From Rachycentron canadum (taxonomy: Eukaryota; Chordata; Actinopteri; Carangiformes; Rachycentridae), in the NCBI GenBank assembly GCA_038496675.1, contig CM076650.1, positions 8,388,891-8,452,890 on the forward strand: a stretch of 64,000 nucleotides of DNA, in the 5' to 3' direction. The position numbers and the translations under genes are program-made. Shown in pieces: positions 22,570 to 36,200 of the stretch. Position 1 is the first letter of the stretch, and every line of letters begins with the position of its first letter. The notes below the pieces were generated by a model that saw only the letters and a list, made by a program, of their open reading frames with translations, had not been told where the DNA came from and did not search any database.

Positions 22570-22790
22570 TGTAGCGGAGATGTCACTGCAGTACTCCGGG
22601 CCAGGTCCACACCAAACATGCTGGACCCCATCTGATCCACACAAGTTTATTTTGGTTTCATCTTAACTGCCAATATTCATCCGGCCTCTCTTCATGTTCT
22701 TTGGCAAAGTTGTGTTCTGTGTAGTTTTGCGCCGTTTTGCTAGACAGTTTTCTTCTTGGATGCCGTCCGTGGAGGTTGACTCCATGTTTC
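22570..22790 (-). pseudogene. Tc1-like transposase relic, central part
   Basis: Reading leftward from about 22785, one frame gives LHGRHPRRKLSSKTAQ, then FAKEHEERPDEYW. After a one-base frame change it gives DETKINLCGSDG and VQHVWCGPG. This matches the Tc1 transposase segment between the DNA-binding region and the catalytic core (GR.PRRKP, FAxEHxxxP..YW, WTDETKxxLFG, xxYVWR), including the Asp of the second DDE position. The frameshift and missing ends show it is inactive. It is a separate insertion from the C-terminal relic at 12225-12380, with opposite orientation. Confidence 0.75.
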
Positions 22791-25700
22791 TCACCAGTCA
22801 CCTTTCCATGTTGCATTAGACACAACCCAGGCCAAAACTGAAGAAGTTGTGGTGGTCATAGATTATTTCAGGACTTTGTTCGTGCAATCAATCATGAGTG
22901 AAAAACACAAGTGTAATCACTTATGTTGCACTGAAGTTGCATTTTGGGGGCTTTAGTTTGTGTGTGTTTAAGAATTCGAATGTAATGATCATATCAGGAG
23001 AAAACATGGAAGACAATGTCCTAATGTAGGAGTGTCAACACAAAATGACTTCCTTTACAGTTGGACCAAGGGCTCAGAGCTCCGTCAAGCACAGTCAATG
23101 CATGACAACAGATTTCTTTTTTTAGATTGCTTCGATCTATTTTGAGAGATGGGTAATGATACAGGACAGACACTGAAGGACATTCAAACCTGTCAACTCC
23201 TCTTTCTTCACACCTCATTGGTCAAAGGGAAGATGGCACTGATGAAAGGTCGTGGTAACTCTGATTAAAAGAGAATATATTCAGCTAATCCACAGGCAGT
23301 GCGGGGTAGTTTCTACTTGCTGTCTATTGATGGATCGGGTAATTGATCTGATCTGTCCTCACAGAGTAGAGCTCACTTTGCCTCTAGCATCTGTTAACCC
23401 TGCAGTGCATTATCATGTTAGGCTCTTGTGCATACAGGAGTAAGCCAAGGGGAGGGTAACAGCATGTGTCAACACACCTCTACACTACAGGATGAGGAGG
23501 AGAAAAGACTAAGAATTAAGACAATCCCTGTCCTTTTGCTTCAGTTCATCACCAAAACAAAAAAAATGTTCAGACCAATAAATACCAAACAATTCAATAA
23601 TGCCATTTTTTTTTCATATCACAATGACCAACTTATAAGGCAGTTGAATGGACAATGGAAAACGTAGTTCTCTTATTTTAATGCTAGTTTTTGACCGCCA
23701 TGCTTACCTTCAGGAAATAAGCAATACAATAGCTAAATTAATCCGCTAATGTTTTTACACGCCTATAAAGTGACATAACAATCTGTGTGACTGAGAAAAG
23801 GGAGGTGTAAAGCTTGAAGAAAGTGTTGACTTACAGTATAACATCACCTTGCAAACCTCTGACAGTTTATGTGCCACCAACCCTGAAATCCTTAGTTAAC
23901 TAAATGCTCAAGTAGAATTTTACATCTACACCTTAGAAGCAATGGTGGTCTTATGTTTGTCAAAGATCTATGTATTAAGACACGTTTCTTGGAGATACTG
24001 CATTCCTACTACTCTACCGTGTGTACAGAATTTACAGGCACCAGTACAGACTCAAATGGAAATTAAACTCACTAAAAATGTTTAATAAGCCCTCGTTTCT
24101 CATTTATTACAGAGGCCACATAAAACTGAAGCACCAAAATAACTGCAGCTATCTCATTTGCTTTATGTCAGTGTCCTTCTGAGAATCTGAGATTTACAGC
24201 AAAAAGAAAGTCGAGAGGAAAAGAGACAAAAGAGGCAGAAATGGATAAAGAGCTGCATAGGGGATGGATGGACAGGGAGAGACGATGATCAGAGATAAGC
24301 AGAAAGAGGAACAAAAGGGCAGAGGGAAAGGGCATGTCTAAGCCCCCTTTCAATTTATTCTATATTGTTCATTGCAGATGAAAGATTTCGGAGTGGAAAG
24401 TCTCAACAAAGTACCACATGAACATAATTAATCCCCACACATCAACCCACACCTCATTGAACTTATCCTCTTCTTTTTAATTATAGAAAAATGGGTTTAT
24501 CCAGCAAATGAATCGAGCCATGATAATCAAAGCATTATGTTTGAAAAGAGGGAACATGGACATTTCTCTGTGCCATCTGTGAGTACAAATGATTACAGTT
24601 GCTTTAATGAGACATGGGTCAATTCATATAATCTGAATGAATTGTTGTTTTCTTCTCAGTGCTGAACAAATTTAAAAAAAAAAAAAACAAAAAAAAAAAA
24701 GCATTAATCCATTCAGTACATTCTTTATTTCAAACGGCAAGGGGAAATACCCTTTACAGTAGATGCCTGAAGGAAGTGAGGAATGTAAGGCAAACAGTGT
24801 CTTGTCCTTCCTGTCATCTTTTCCCATTGGCTCATAGCCAGTGACTTCAGAGACATTGCCACTAGCTGCATCAGACTTGGGTTTTAAACATGTCGTTACC
24901 ACAGTCTGTTTTTCTGCCACTCCAGCCAAGATATAGCAGGTCTACATATAGTTTTACTTTGCAATCGTTAAAATGTTAGATATTTCACTTTAACTTCTTT
25001 TTTTTTTTTTTTTTGGCAAATTTGATCACCCCTAATATCATTAGAGAGAAAAGAAAAGAAAGCGCACTGCACATTGAACAAAGAGCTCAGAGAAGTGACT
25101 CTACTGCCTGGAAAGGAAGAGTGAGTAGACAGACCAGACAAACTTGGCAGGAGGACTGAGCTCACACAAGAACGTAGAGGTTTGGTCCAAAATCAATGCA
25201 GCCTACTAATATTTGATTCTCCAAAAATTGAGGCTTCCATTGGCAGACACAGCACACACACCAACTGGAAGTGCTGTTATATAGATAGCTACAGTGTATG
25301 CATAAAAGTGTCTTCCAGCTGAATTCACTCAAATTTCGTAGGAACTTAAAACCAAATTACTGTCCAACTAAACCTTTTGAATGAGGTGAAAAACAGCTTC
25401 AACTGCTTCACCGCTTGAACAACAAATAGTCAAACAGTGCAAACCACGCGTAACACCTGTGTACTACAAGGAAGAAGTACTGCCACCAGCTCTAGTTTGC
25501 TGTCGCAGCAATGCATTTTGGTTTTTGAAGTACAATGCATTACTGTGTAAGATCCCCTGTGTCTACAGGAAAGATTGTATCTCCTCATTCAACTGCATTT
25601 TGCATTGTCTTGACTTTCAAAGTAAACTATGTTAACAGGTTGAAATATAGGTTTTGTGTTGTATATGATGAGTTTAGGTCAAGTAACTTGCACTTTATAC

Positions 25701-26834
25701 CTGAAAGGACATACACTCTTAGAGTTTCCTGCTCATTTCCTTTCCCATACATCCCCTGTTTAGTCAAATCTGCTGTGTCTGTGTTGCACATTTCTGACCA
25801 AAAAAAAAACAAAAAAAAACAAACAAACTAGGATTATAGTGGGCGACCGTTTACAGATGGGACTGGTTTTAATTAAATGGGGCTGAAGCCACACTTTCTT
25901 GTTTGGCAAATCCTGGCACCGACCTCCTATGAGAGTGTCAGTGCTCCCCAATGCCAGAGCAACACAAAGTGACTTCTGTTATTATCGAATATACTTTTGT
26001 TGCATTTTTGATTTCTATAACTTTCTGCCATGTATAGTAGATGATAAGTAAGTGTGCTGAGAGTTTTATCTACAGCTCAATAAATAAACAACTGCAATAA
26101 TAAAAGAATCAGGGTTCACTTCCTGTTTATTTTCACTTTTAGTTTTACTGCCTTACTCGCCCACTCTCATGTTCACTCTATCTCCGTTTTAATTTCCAGT
26201 CTCAAGTTTAAACAAGGATGGGTAAATGCTTCTTTGTGCGACAGGCGGTAGGACAAACAGAGAGAAAGATCACGCCTGAACCAAAACATACATTATTGCT
26301 GAACAAACATAATAACCACAAACATACTCAATCTTGCAATGTGTTTTCCCATGACATTAACTAATGTTCCAGTGTGTCCATTGCTCCATTGGTGGAAAGT
26401 CAACAAGTCCTCGAAAATTAAATATAAGTGTATATGTAAAAAGAAAGATCCTGGCGGTGATATAAAAAAAACAAACAAACAAAAAAACAAAAAACCCACT
26501 GAAAAGACAGTCCTTCCTTACAAATCACTAGTACACATGAACTCATGTATTATTTTCCTAAATCAAATTAAAACACAGAATGTAAACTTTACAGGAATCA
26601 TTTAGAATAAATTATGTTTTTTTTGTTAATTATGTTATTTTAGTGATGCCACTGCTTTGACAGCATCAGGAAAAAACAGCTGTCTGACAAAAAAAGTTAA
26701 GAACATTATGCAGCAACGCACTGCAAATATACACTCACTCACCTGTCATTCAAAGCTGCATGCCCTCAATATGCTTTAAGTCTTAAGTGAATTTAAACTG
26801 ATGAGCTATATAGAAATTCATCCAGCCGAGGTCA

Positions 26835-27000
26835 GGAAGGGTGAAATTGTTTATCCGTGCCGTAGAGTTGAGCATCGCAACATGGGAGTCTATGGGGATT
26901 GACTCGCATTTGGAGCCAGCCTCAAGTGGCCATTCAAAGAACAGCAGTCTTTGGCACTTCTGTGTTGGCCTTATTTTTCATCCTCAGTGATTGCCGCTTG
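26835..27000. repeat. Dispersed teleost repeat fragment
   Basis: Contains gcaacatgggagtctatgg, gattgactcgcatttgg, gccagcctcaagtggccatt and ttgccgcttgg, a series I recognise from many percomorph loci. Family and ends are uncertain; non-coding here. Confidence 0.5.
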
Positions 27001-29559
27001 GTTTGAATGTGCATTACTGGCACATGACATGATTCATGTGTGCCAGTACTCTGTAGCTTGCTATAGTCAAGATAAAGAGGACTGTATCTGTGATAACTTT
27101 TAAGCCGGTACCTAGACAAGAACTCACCCACCAACACTCTTCAGTCAACTGCTATTTTCAGTTTAGTTTCTTCATACTACTCAAGATGTGTGAGAAGATG
27201 CCTGCGTGCTCAGACCTCACATAATAATTGAAACTACTTAACTGACTAGAACTGGATGGATTAAGCTCTCGCAGTCTACCTCTTGAAGTTATTCTAGTTG
27301 TGTACTATAAACAAAATAGTCTTAAATATGTTAAATTCAACATGAAGGTAGAATATATATTCGGCTGTCTGTCTGTGGCATGTTATAGTCAATGAGCCAC
27401 AGAAAACGATTAGAAATTATTGCTTTTGAGATTCCTTGAGACTGCCTTCATTACGGCTAATTGGATTGAATGGTGCCCACTCATTGGCCTACATTTATGC
27501 ATTTACATCGTATTTAAGGCGCTTAATCTGAATTGCACTGATATCATGAGACTGACATTTAAGCTCTTAAATCCGGAGGATGTTATAAAGGTTTTAGAGG
27601 GAGGGAGAAAGAGTGAGGGGGAGGGAGGGAGAGAGAGAGAGGGAAGAAGCAGAAGAAAGAAACCAGTGAGAGGGTCTCAGTGACTGTGTGCTCAGAGAGA
27701 CAGTAAAGCAGAATGACAGTGCAGGGCTTTTGTTCGAAAGACTGCCAGCATGTCAGTTCCGATGTAACATTTTTATCGACACCCTCCTCGCCGCAACCTG
27801 ACAGGCGGGCAGGAGCTCAACTTTTACGTTCCACACCAGAAGTTCAGGGTTATTGAAACAGGTTCCCTTGGCAAACTTTGGAGAAAATCTCTCTTTTTTC
27901 CCGTTGTCTGCTGCTTAAGGAAATATGCAGGACTGGCAATGTTTATTCACTTGACCTAGAAAAAGCTCTTGGTATAACCGCGCACATATTCTGAATTCAC
28001 AAGTCATTTTTGATTTTATAGTTGAACTGTATACAGCGTGTGGATGCACAGTGTAAGCTATTTACTGCATGATTTGTTGTTGTTTTAGAGAATCTCAGAG
28101 GGGAAATGGTTTGGGGTTTTTTGGGGCTTGCAGGTGTCTGCATCAGGCATTGCATTGAAATAGAGATTGTTCCAAACTGTGACTAGATAAAAATTCTCAG
28201 TTGTGCGTAATATTAATCTTTAACTTCCCATTATTACCTTTCTGCTGGTACATGATACCAACCGCTATGTTACAAAATTTAGAGTTGAAACAATTACGTA
28301 ATTGATCAATGAGTAAGAACAGAACATAGTTAATTCATTTTTAAGCAAAAATGCCATAAAATATATGGCTCCAGCTTCTTAAATGTGAGTATTTGCTTAT
28401 ACTTGGTGATTTCTGTAAAGCCCTGTTACACTAGTAATTGCCACAGAAAAATTAATCTACATCCTCCTAACAATATGTGGGTTTATCTAACCGCTAAGAG
28501 CTAGGAGGTAGCACTAGTCAGTCACACAAGCTCTATTTTCTGACCAAGGGGTGCTCTTATTCTTTCTGTTTTCAGTTTATTGGGCAATTTACTCTATCTG
28601 GCATTTTGTTCTCCGGATTGTACATCATTTCACTCAATAAAAGGTTATTTAAGGAGAACAAAAGAGCTCTGAGATAACTCTTTGGGCGCTTACAGGACAA
28701 TAAATTCACTCAGTTCATTCAAAAGCTCATTCATTCAACTCCAGTCTTATAATAGTCCACAAAATATTCTTCTTTTGTGTACCAGTTTATACTCAAACAG
28801 TAGAGCATTAAACAAAAGTGGATGTTGCAGCACAGCTAATAAGCTACAATTGCTTCCTCCAATCTGGCTCTTTGCTCTCTCAAAGGTCAGCGCTGTCAAG
28901 ACAGTTTGCTATTTGTCAATGAGTCAGAATAAATCAAATAAATAATCCTTACTTAAAACCCCACAGGGAATTTATTTTAATCAATTCACTACAATACAAT
29001 ATCAAACTTTTCTATTTACACGCACTCATTTCATGCTGCCTTTAAATGAAGCCACAGTTATATTTAGCCAGTTTATAGCACTACCTGGCTGTAAACAGGA
29101 AGCACGGCAGATTACTACACAACTGTCCATCTGGACATTAATACACAATAGAAACCCAAAGCTATTTCACCGGCCACAGACAGACTGTGTTGTTCACTGC
29201 AGGGCTCAGTTTAAGCCTGGCAACATACATTCATCCAAATTCACCAGACTGAGCAGGACAGGGAGTCTGTGTGGAGGAAAGATTCCTTTGATGTCTAATA
29301 AGCAATTATTGACATCTCACCACAATTTCTTCTTAAACTCACTAATCCTGAACAGCAAGTTGTTTGACGGCTTAATTCACTGTTAGTACTTTGATTGCTT
29401 TTGACCACCTCAAATGATGCAAGCGTTCCATATTGATCCTTTGCTTTGTGTCTTATGTTTGTTTGCCGATTGCTCAATAATCCAATTATTGCTGCACAGC
29501 TTTCTCTGAACCCCTGTGATGTGTAGAGACACTTCCTTAGCATGCACAAAGGAGTGAGA

Positions 29560-29790
29560 AAAGAGGGGACGGGAAAGGGGAAGGAAAGTGGGAAAGAGAG
29601 AAAACTCAGAGAGCAAGACAGGCTGCGTGAGGTAACCTATGTGGGAGAGAGGAGAGACAGAGGGAGAAGGGGAGAGCGAGCGAGTGAAGGAGAAAGAAAC
29701 CACAGAGGGACTCTGCGGCTGTGTGTGTGTTCATGTGAGAGGAAGAAAAAGACAGAGGGAGGGAGGAGAATAAAAAACAGGACTGAAAGT
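29560..29790. repeat. Purine-rich (GA) low-complexity tract
   Basis: Strongly purine-biased + strand with GAGAGA and GGGA clusters. It produces an Arg/Glu/Lys-rich open frame that is not credible as a gene. Similar tracts lie at 27595-27665 and 45340-45560. Confidence 0.8.
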
Positions 29791-30682
29791 CACAAGCAAA
29801 GCCAAAGTTACCTTTATAAATGCACTGACCTTGTGCTCTTCACATTAACCTCGCTCTCGTAGAGAATTAGTGTGTATCGTTCTCACTCTGCTGTTGCTAA
29901 CTGCGCCAATTGATTTCAGTGGACCAGAAAAGGGGAAATTGAATCTCTTGTTACCCTGGACAAAGACCAAGGGAATACATGCTAATGCTGAACAGAAAGA
30001 CCTGAAATAACAGCCTATGCACACTGTTAGTCCACTGTTGTCTCTATGGATAGATCTGGTGAGACCAGAATGGCTCCCTAGGGTGTCAGACTGTTGGAAA
30101 AGCCTCATAAGCTGTGGCTGCAAGGGATGGCTAAAACTCTTTCGCTGCTTTCTCACTCTTCGTCTGTGTGCGTCGGGTTTCAATTGTAGGTAAGGAGAGA
30201 GGACAAAAGAATACAGAATGGTCCCAGTGAACAAATATTTTTCAGTGAGTGACATGTAGCATTATAGCATTGTACTGCAGCCATTCTAACCCTATTAAAT
30301 CAGCAGTGAGTGTATTACTTCTGATTGATGGCCGAGGGCGAGGAGCTCAGACAGATTCATTTACGCAGCATTTGCTCCTCGTTAATAACAACTGATGCTA
30401 TCACAACAAAAACAAGTTTTCAAATAGTCCTTTGTACGTTCAACCCCAGCACAAAAGGCTTTGGGGTGCAATGAGTTTAAAGAGACAGTTTGACTAAACA
30501 TGTATGGATTTTTTTAAATGCCGCCGGTATACAATAGAAGCTGTAAGTCTCCAGCATGAGGCTAATGTTGATGTTTGGTTCCACGATGGAACACTTTGCT
30601 TTCTGCAACAAATGGCTTTAATCCACATAAATTAGAAGAAGTTGCTCAGCAGGAGGCAAAGATTACAGGGATAATGCACGCA

Positions 30683-30750
30683 GTGTGTGTGTGTGTGTGT
30701 CTGTGTGTGTGCGCGCACGTGTGCATGCGTGTGTTTGTGTGTGTGTGTGT
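30683..30750. repeat. (GT)n/(GC)n microsatellite
   Basis: GT repeat with a GCGCGCACGTGTGCATGCG core; alternating purine-pyrimidine over most of its length. Confidence 0.9.
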
Positions 30751-33188
30751 AATGGAGAAGAGGGACAACGCGAAGGAGTAAGGGAGGCTTCAACGAAATG
30801 GCTGAGGAAGCAGGAGTGTTCACAGAGGCACGGTGAAAGAGCAACAGCTGGGGTAAGAACCTTTCAGCAGCATGCCAGAGCTGGCCCACAACAGCAACAA
30901 CAACAACAAAAGAAGGTGGCACAAGAGGAAGCTTGAATCACATCAGCAGGAACGAAATCTGTGGAGAAGGAGGTCAAACGGTGTGACAAAGCGAAAACCG
31001 CTTTTGTTGTCTGATATTGTTTAACTATTGTTGCAAATAATATAATTTTGCGGATTTTCTGACCAGGTAATTATGTTCTAATGTCGAAAGAGCGGAGACA
31101 CACAGACACAAATAAAACCCAGACATGGTGTTTCTTTGTACATCCAATGGGGCAGTTAGTGGTTTATTTGATAGTGTAAAATAGAGAATCCTTCATCTGA
31201 AACTGCAAAGGTGATGTATCTACAGCATAGCAACAGGCCATCACATTTGGACCTTTTTGGATTTATTAAACTTCATTATGTTAGACTATAAATCCAAAGC
31301 ATCATTCTTTTATGTGACTAAGGCTATAAACTGTAACATGTATGTGTAGGAGCAGTAGGTGTTAAATGGAAATTATGACTTCTGTTTCCTGAGGGGATTT
31401 GGTGGTGACAGATCTATTCAGAACAGACTGGCACTTCTACGGAATTTACAGTAACCAGAGTTTGTATGCTTTGGCCATGGATCCCAGTAAAATGGGCATG
31501 CTTCACACACTAACATGGCTGTTATGACAGGCTTTCTCCTATAAAGCCTCTGTGGACAGACAGGCCCTGAGGGCAGAGTACATAAAGAGGAGTCAGTGGC
31601 ACATTGAGAGGCCATCAATGTGCTACACAGTACATGGTGTCAAAAATCTGGATGTAGTGTGCCAGTCAGGGTTTGGTAGAGAAAGTCTATGATGTGAGAT
31701 TGACAGACATCTCTCCCGATTCCACCATTTGCATCGCTCAGAAAAAACTAATTACGCTCTATTTCCTCTTATAAGGCTACTCATTAGCGCTGACAGGTTT
31801 CGCAACATGAAGCAGAACAGTGAATAGACAGAAAATGTAGAGCTACAAGCTGCTTTTCTGCCACACAAAACCTGTGTTTCAATAGGGAATCCTTTGTTCA
31901 CTGCATAAATCTCCATGGGCTAAAGTCCTGTTCCTGATTCAATCTCCATGGGCTAAAAGTAATGAAAATATTTTTTAAAAAGCCACGCAGGTTGGACCAT
32001 GAGTAGTCTCCTTTAAGCAAGAGATCCAGAAACAAGATTTACTTTTCTTTATTTTCACTCATCATAATAGCCAAAGCAACACCCTCATACACCTTCAAAT
32101 ATATACTGTACATGCACCTCCCTCCCTTCTCCACCTGAGACCTCTCTCCCACTCTTAAATATTTATACGATGAGCTGAAGATGTCATGTATTTACCCTAA
32201 TCTTCAGAGTTTCATACACCTCAATGAGATGTAGTGTGTACACAAGGCAGTGAGGGGAAGAGCAGCAGAGAGAGAGGAAGTAGAGAAACCTCTGAATCGA
32301 CAGTATTTCCCTCAGATGGAAAATGTGGGAGATATTCTGAGCCCCAGGAGTATTTGGTTGGGCGAATGTTTTATTTGAACAGGGTGTCTTAGTGGCAAAA
32401 TCTGATGTTATGGTTTATTAAAAGTGCAGCGTGAAGGGAATTATAACATGGTGGGAAATGGTATGTGTGTGTATGTGCCTGTCACTGTATGTCGATGCAT
32501 ATGTTTGTGCACATGTGACTGCAAGCCTGTAGAACGAGAATAAGGACAGTATAGTCATATGACTGTACATGACATTGATTTCTTGGTAGATTTCTTGGAA
32601 TTACATTATGATGACATGATCTATGTATGGAAGTAAAGCTGAAACAAGTAGTCGAGAAAACAATTAGGGCATGTGCATGTCGTATGCACCCCAACAATTC
32701 AGCCACAGGTCACCCAAAAACCTAACTATTGAAGGATTGAATTAAAGTAATTTTTCCAGCAGAAATGAACCTAATTAATTTGCTCCGTTTGTTTTTTTGT
32801 GATTTAAAAAAAAAAAAAAATCTTTTGGAAGAAATCTAAAAATGCTTTTAGAAAATTGTGATGGGCATTTTTCCTGACATTTTATATGAGTAATCAATAA
32901 ATCAGTTAATTAAGAAAATTATTCAAAAATAATCAATAAAGATAAATTCCCATCACAAGTTCCCTGAGTCTAATGTATCATATTTCCATTAATTTTAGTA
33001 TTTTAGTCATTTTAGAATAATAATAATAGTTATTCTTGTTTTTTGCCTGTATTTGAAAGTTTTCAGTTAATAGGTAGATAGTAAATGTGAGGACAGGGAA
33101 GCGGTTGTGACATAAAACAGAAGTCCCTGAATGCAGCTCAGTGCAAATGAACATCAGTTTAATTAATTTTGTGTGTGACATTTGCATG

Positions 33189-33262
33189 TGTATTTGCCAG
33201 AATTGAGCCTGGGATACTGCAGCTACATCATGTGCATCTTAATCACTAAGCCACCAGGAAGC
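33189..33262 (-). mobile_element. tRNA-like SINE head relic
   Basis: On the minus strand from about 33262: an A-box-like TGGCTTAGTGATTAAGATGC followed about 25-30 bases later by a B-box-like GGCTCAATTC. This is the layout of a tRNA-derived SINE head. The body is short or lost. It is not a functional tRNA: no intact cloverleaf was identified. Confidence 0.5.
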
Positions 33263-36200
33263 TGTTCAATTCCTTATTTTGTCTAAGATAAGTTAAAAGG
33301 CCTACCGGGATTTAGATTATAATACGAGATGGAGGAAACTTACAAATCCTCACAATGAAGAAGTTAGAATTTACAAAAGTTTGTCATAAATAATGTAAAA
33401 CATTTAATCAGTTGGTGATGGATGTTATGTTGATGGAATAACTGCTAATTTCTTTAGCATTCATATGACTGTCCAAATTAATGATTCAAGTTTCGTATTT
33501 CATGCATGACAGTGAAGCCAGGCCAGCAAATGAGTCAGTATCTATTCTCTGTATTCCTCCAGTCTGCCTCACCAGTGCTGACATCCCTGGAAGTGGCCAG
33601 CCCAAAAGGTGACATGGGCGCCTGCTCTGTCAGGGCAGCCACATGCACCACTGCATATCTTTCAACCCATTAAATATACATCAATAGTCAGCCATACCTG
33701 TGAGGCAGTTCTCACCTGGACCAAGGTTATGATGACTGATGTTATTTTTAACCTCATGTTTTGAACAGGAAATTGTGTTTTCTGGCTACAATATGTGTCA
33801 CATATAAGTGCGTGATGATGAGAGGGATGAGTGAGAGGTGAACAGATGATAAAAACAGCCTTTCCCTCTTGATGTTTATGTGTTTGTCTCTCCCCAACTC
33901 CCCCTCTTCCTCCTGGTTCTCTCTGCACACAGCCAACACATCTCTTTGTGCAACATAAAAAAAAAATACTTTGGTGTTAAAGCAAGCCTGGGCATTGTGT
34001 GGAGATGGTCAAGGCCAGGTGCATAGCTTATGACAGAGATACAGGAGTCACAGACATGTTATCTCCATTTAGCTTTAAAAAATTCTGCTCTCTATATCTC
34101 TTTGAAGGAAGCAGTGCTAACTGAAATCAGTCAGTTGTTCTGTTGCCTCTTTGTTAAGGCCAATGTGGTCAAATATCAAGGGATTCTTGCTTTGTCTTAA
34201 ATGAGAAAATTGAGAAATGATTATCTACTTTGTTGGATTGCACGTGCTGAGACGCCAAAAATATTGTCTTTCTTGCAATGAGACATTTCAAAAAACATTG
34301 ATATCCACTGTGTACTGCAAGGACAGACTTTGATTTGAGATCTGGTTAAGTTAAACAGTTGGATTAAATAGACTTAGTTTAGTCAACACATACTTGTCAA
34401 CATATTTGTCCCTTTGATAGTTCATTGTGTAGACTGAGGTTTTCCTTTTTGCACTAGTTTTTTCATGAGAACCTAATTGCACTATGTCCCTCAGCAGGTG
34501 TTGCATTGTTCATCCAGTGGCCATCTGGGCCTGTAATCCTTTGGAGGTGAACACACTGAATTTGAAAAAGGTCATTGCACAGACACATCTACTTTGGTAC
34601 AACATTGTGTGTGTGCGTGTGTGCATGTGCGTGTACTTGCGCACGTCTTTGCCCTCTAACCTTCTTTCTCTTTTGCATTTTGTGCTGCATGTATGGGACA
34701 TTTTGTACTTGTGAGGTCAGAATCTTAAACTTGACCTTTTAGGAAAATAACGTCGAGCTTTACAATAAAAAACCTGAAGGTGCTGAACAAACTATATTCA
34801 TAATCCTCTTGAACCAGTCATTTGCTCTGATGGGCATTACCTTGAACCAATCTCTAAACATATAATTTCTTAAACAAGAACAGAACTACAGCTTTCAATG
34901 ATCTGCATATGAGCGTGCCACTAGGACTTTTTCTGTAAAGATACTTAATTTAAACAATACAATTTAAAAAAAAAATTAATTCAATTATAAAACCCATATT
35001 TCTAGTTATATAGATGTATGTTTCTGCATGTTTTTGTTCATTACTTGATTGGCTCTTGGTAGATGCTGTCAGCAGCACTTTGAGCTAAGTGGGTGAGCGG
35101 AGACAGGGCTTCTAGCTGGGTATACGACTGCTCTTCTGCTGTTGAACCTGTCAAATACTATTGAAAGGCTGACTGGAGAGCAGCTCTCAGCAGTTCTGGA
35201 GCTAACATGCAGAATGTGCTGCCGTGGTGCTAACCACCTGGATTCTGGCCAACCAGAGACTTGGCTTTGGCTCCTCTGCACAGCCCACTTCTTGAGGTTG
35301 TGGTTTCATACCCTGTGACTTCAGTGAACCACTTGACTATTAACTGTACATACAATAAACAGCCTGGGCAGGTCCACTTGGCAGCCCTATAGCTAACTTT
35401 AGCCCTCTGTATGCATGTTAATTTACTATGATTTGCATGTGCAGTGTTTCCCCTTCGCTCACACTGGACTTGCTGCCTGCTCTTCCTCCATGTATGTCCC
35501 AGCAGAATTGTAAATGACTGGTGGGTGGTGAGGATAATCGCATGTGACAGCTAATGCGTAGGGTTGCTGGCAACATGTGTCAGCGCCAGTGTACATTAAC
35601 CTACATTCAGATTGAGGCCTTTTTGAATCATATGGGAAAAGAAAAGGTCGCCATTTGAATAAGATATTTTTTGGCATGTTTAATTTCTTTGCTCTCGCAG
35701 GCTTAGATTATTTAGTTTTTAAGGTTTTTGCAATTACACGTCCCCCTCTTTTAAACTTTAATCTTATTGACCAGGCCCTTCTTTTACTTGAAAAGCTAAC
35801 TGTAAACAGGAGTTGGCTGTGTGCTAACTGTTGCTAGAAAGTGGAGAACAGAGGTAAGGAGTGTGTGGCATGGAGGTGGCTCAGGTCAGGGCTGATCCCT
35901 TAAAGATAATCTCCCTCTCCAGGGATTTGTTTTTCTCTATGTCCTAGGTCCTCTAAGCTGAGTTTGGAGGTCACCTGCTACACAGACAAGCAGACACATT
36001 TGTAAGGAGCCAGGTATTGCATGGAGGTAGTGGGAGAAAGCAAAGTAAGCAGTAAATAGAGCTGAAACATGAACACAAGGAGGAGGCCAGGTGTAGAGTT
36101 CACCCATTCCACCGAAATCATAGGATTTGCGTCTAAAATAAAACCAGTTTTAGCAGTACAGCTTTGAAGTGGTCCATTTGTGTTTATGTTCGTGGCAGGA

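Larger units (their letters stand above)
20341..33188. other. Intron 2, middle part: no functional gene seen
   Basis: AT-rich unique sequence with T runs near 20587-20610, A-rich simple tracts (24670-24702, 25800-25830, 26463-26495), purine-rich GA tracts at about 27595-27665 and 29560-29790, and a GT tract at 30683-30750. The longest unexplained frames are 117 codons (29033-29386, plus), 106 codons inside the purine tract (29542-29862, plus) and 136 codons (29845-30255, minus). None shows a domain or splice context and all are treated as chance. Repeat relics are listed separately. Confidence 0.6.

Noticed and set aside
27595..27850. Possible alternative internal promoter after a GA tract
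   Set aside because: Only a few CpGs and no clear promoter motif or donor; evidence too thin.
29033..29386. 117-codon + strand ORF
   Set aside because: No recognisable domain or context; could be conserved non-coding sequence but this cannot be tested here.
29542..29862. 106-codon Arg/Glu/Lys-rich ORF
   Set aside because: Product of a purine-rich low-complexity tract.
29845..30255. 136-codon minus-strand ORF, longest unexplained frame in the introns
   Set aside because: No motif, no splice or promoter context, and no repeat-protein similarity recognised; treated as chance.
33189..33262. Possible tRNA gene (A- and B-box-like motifs, minus strand)
   Set aside because: No intact cloverleaf; fits a SINE head relic.
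35442..35455. CAGTGTTTCCCCTT resembling a hAT terminal repeat
   Set aside because: No matching inverted end or target duplication found nearby.
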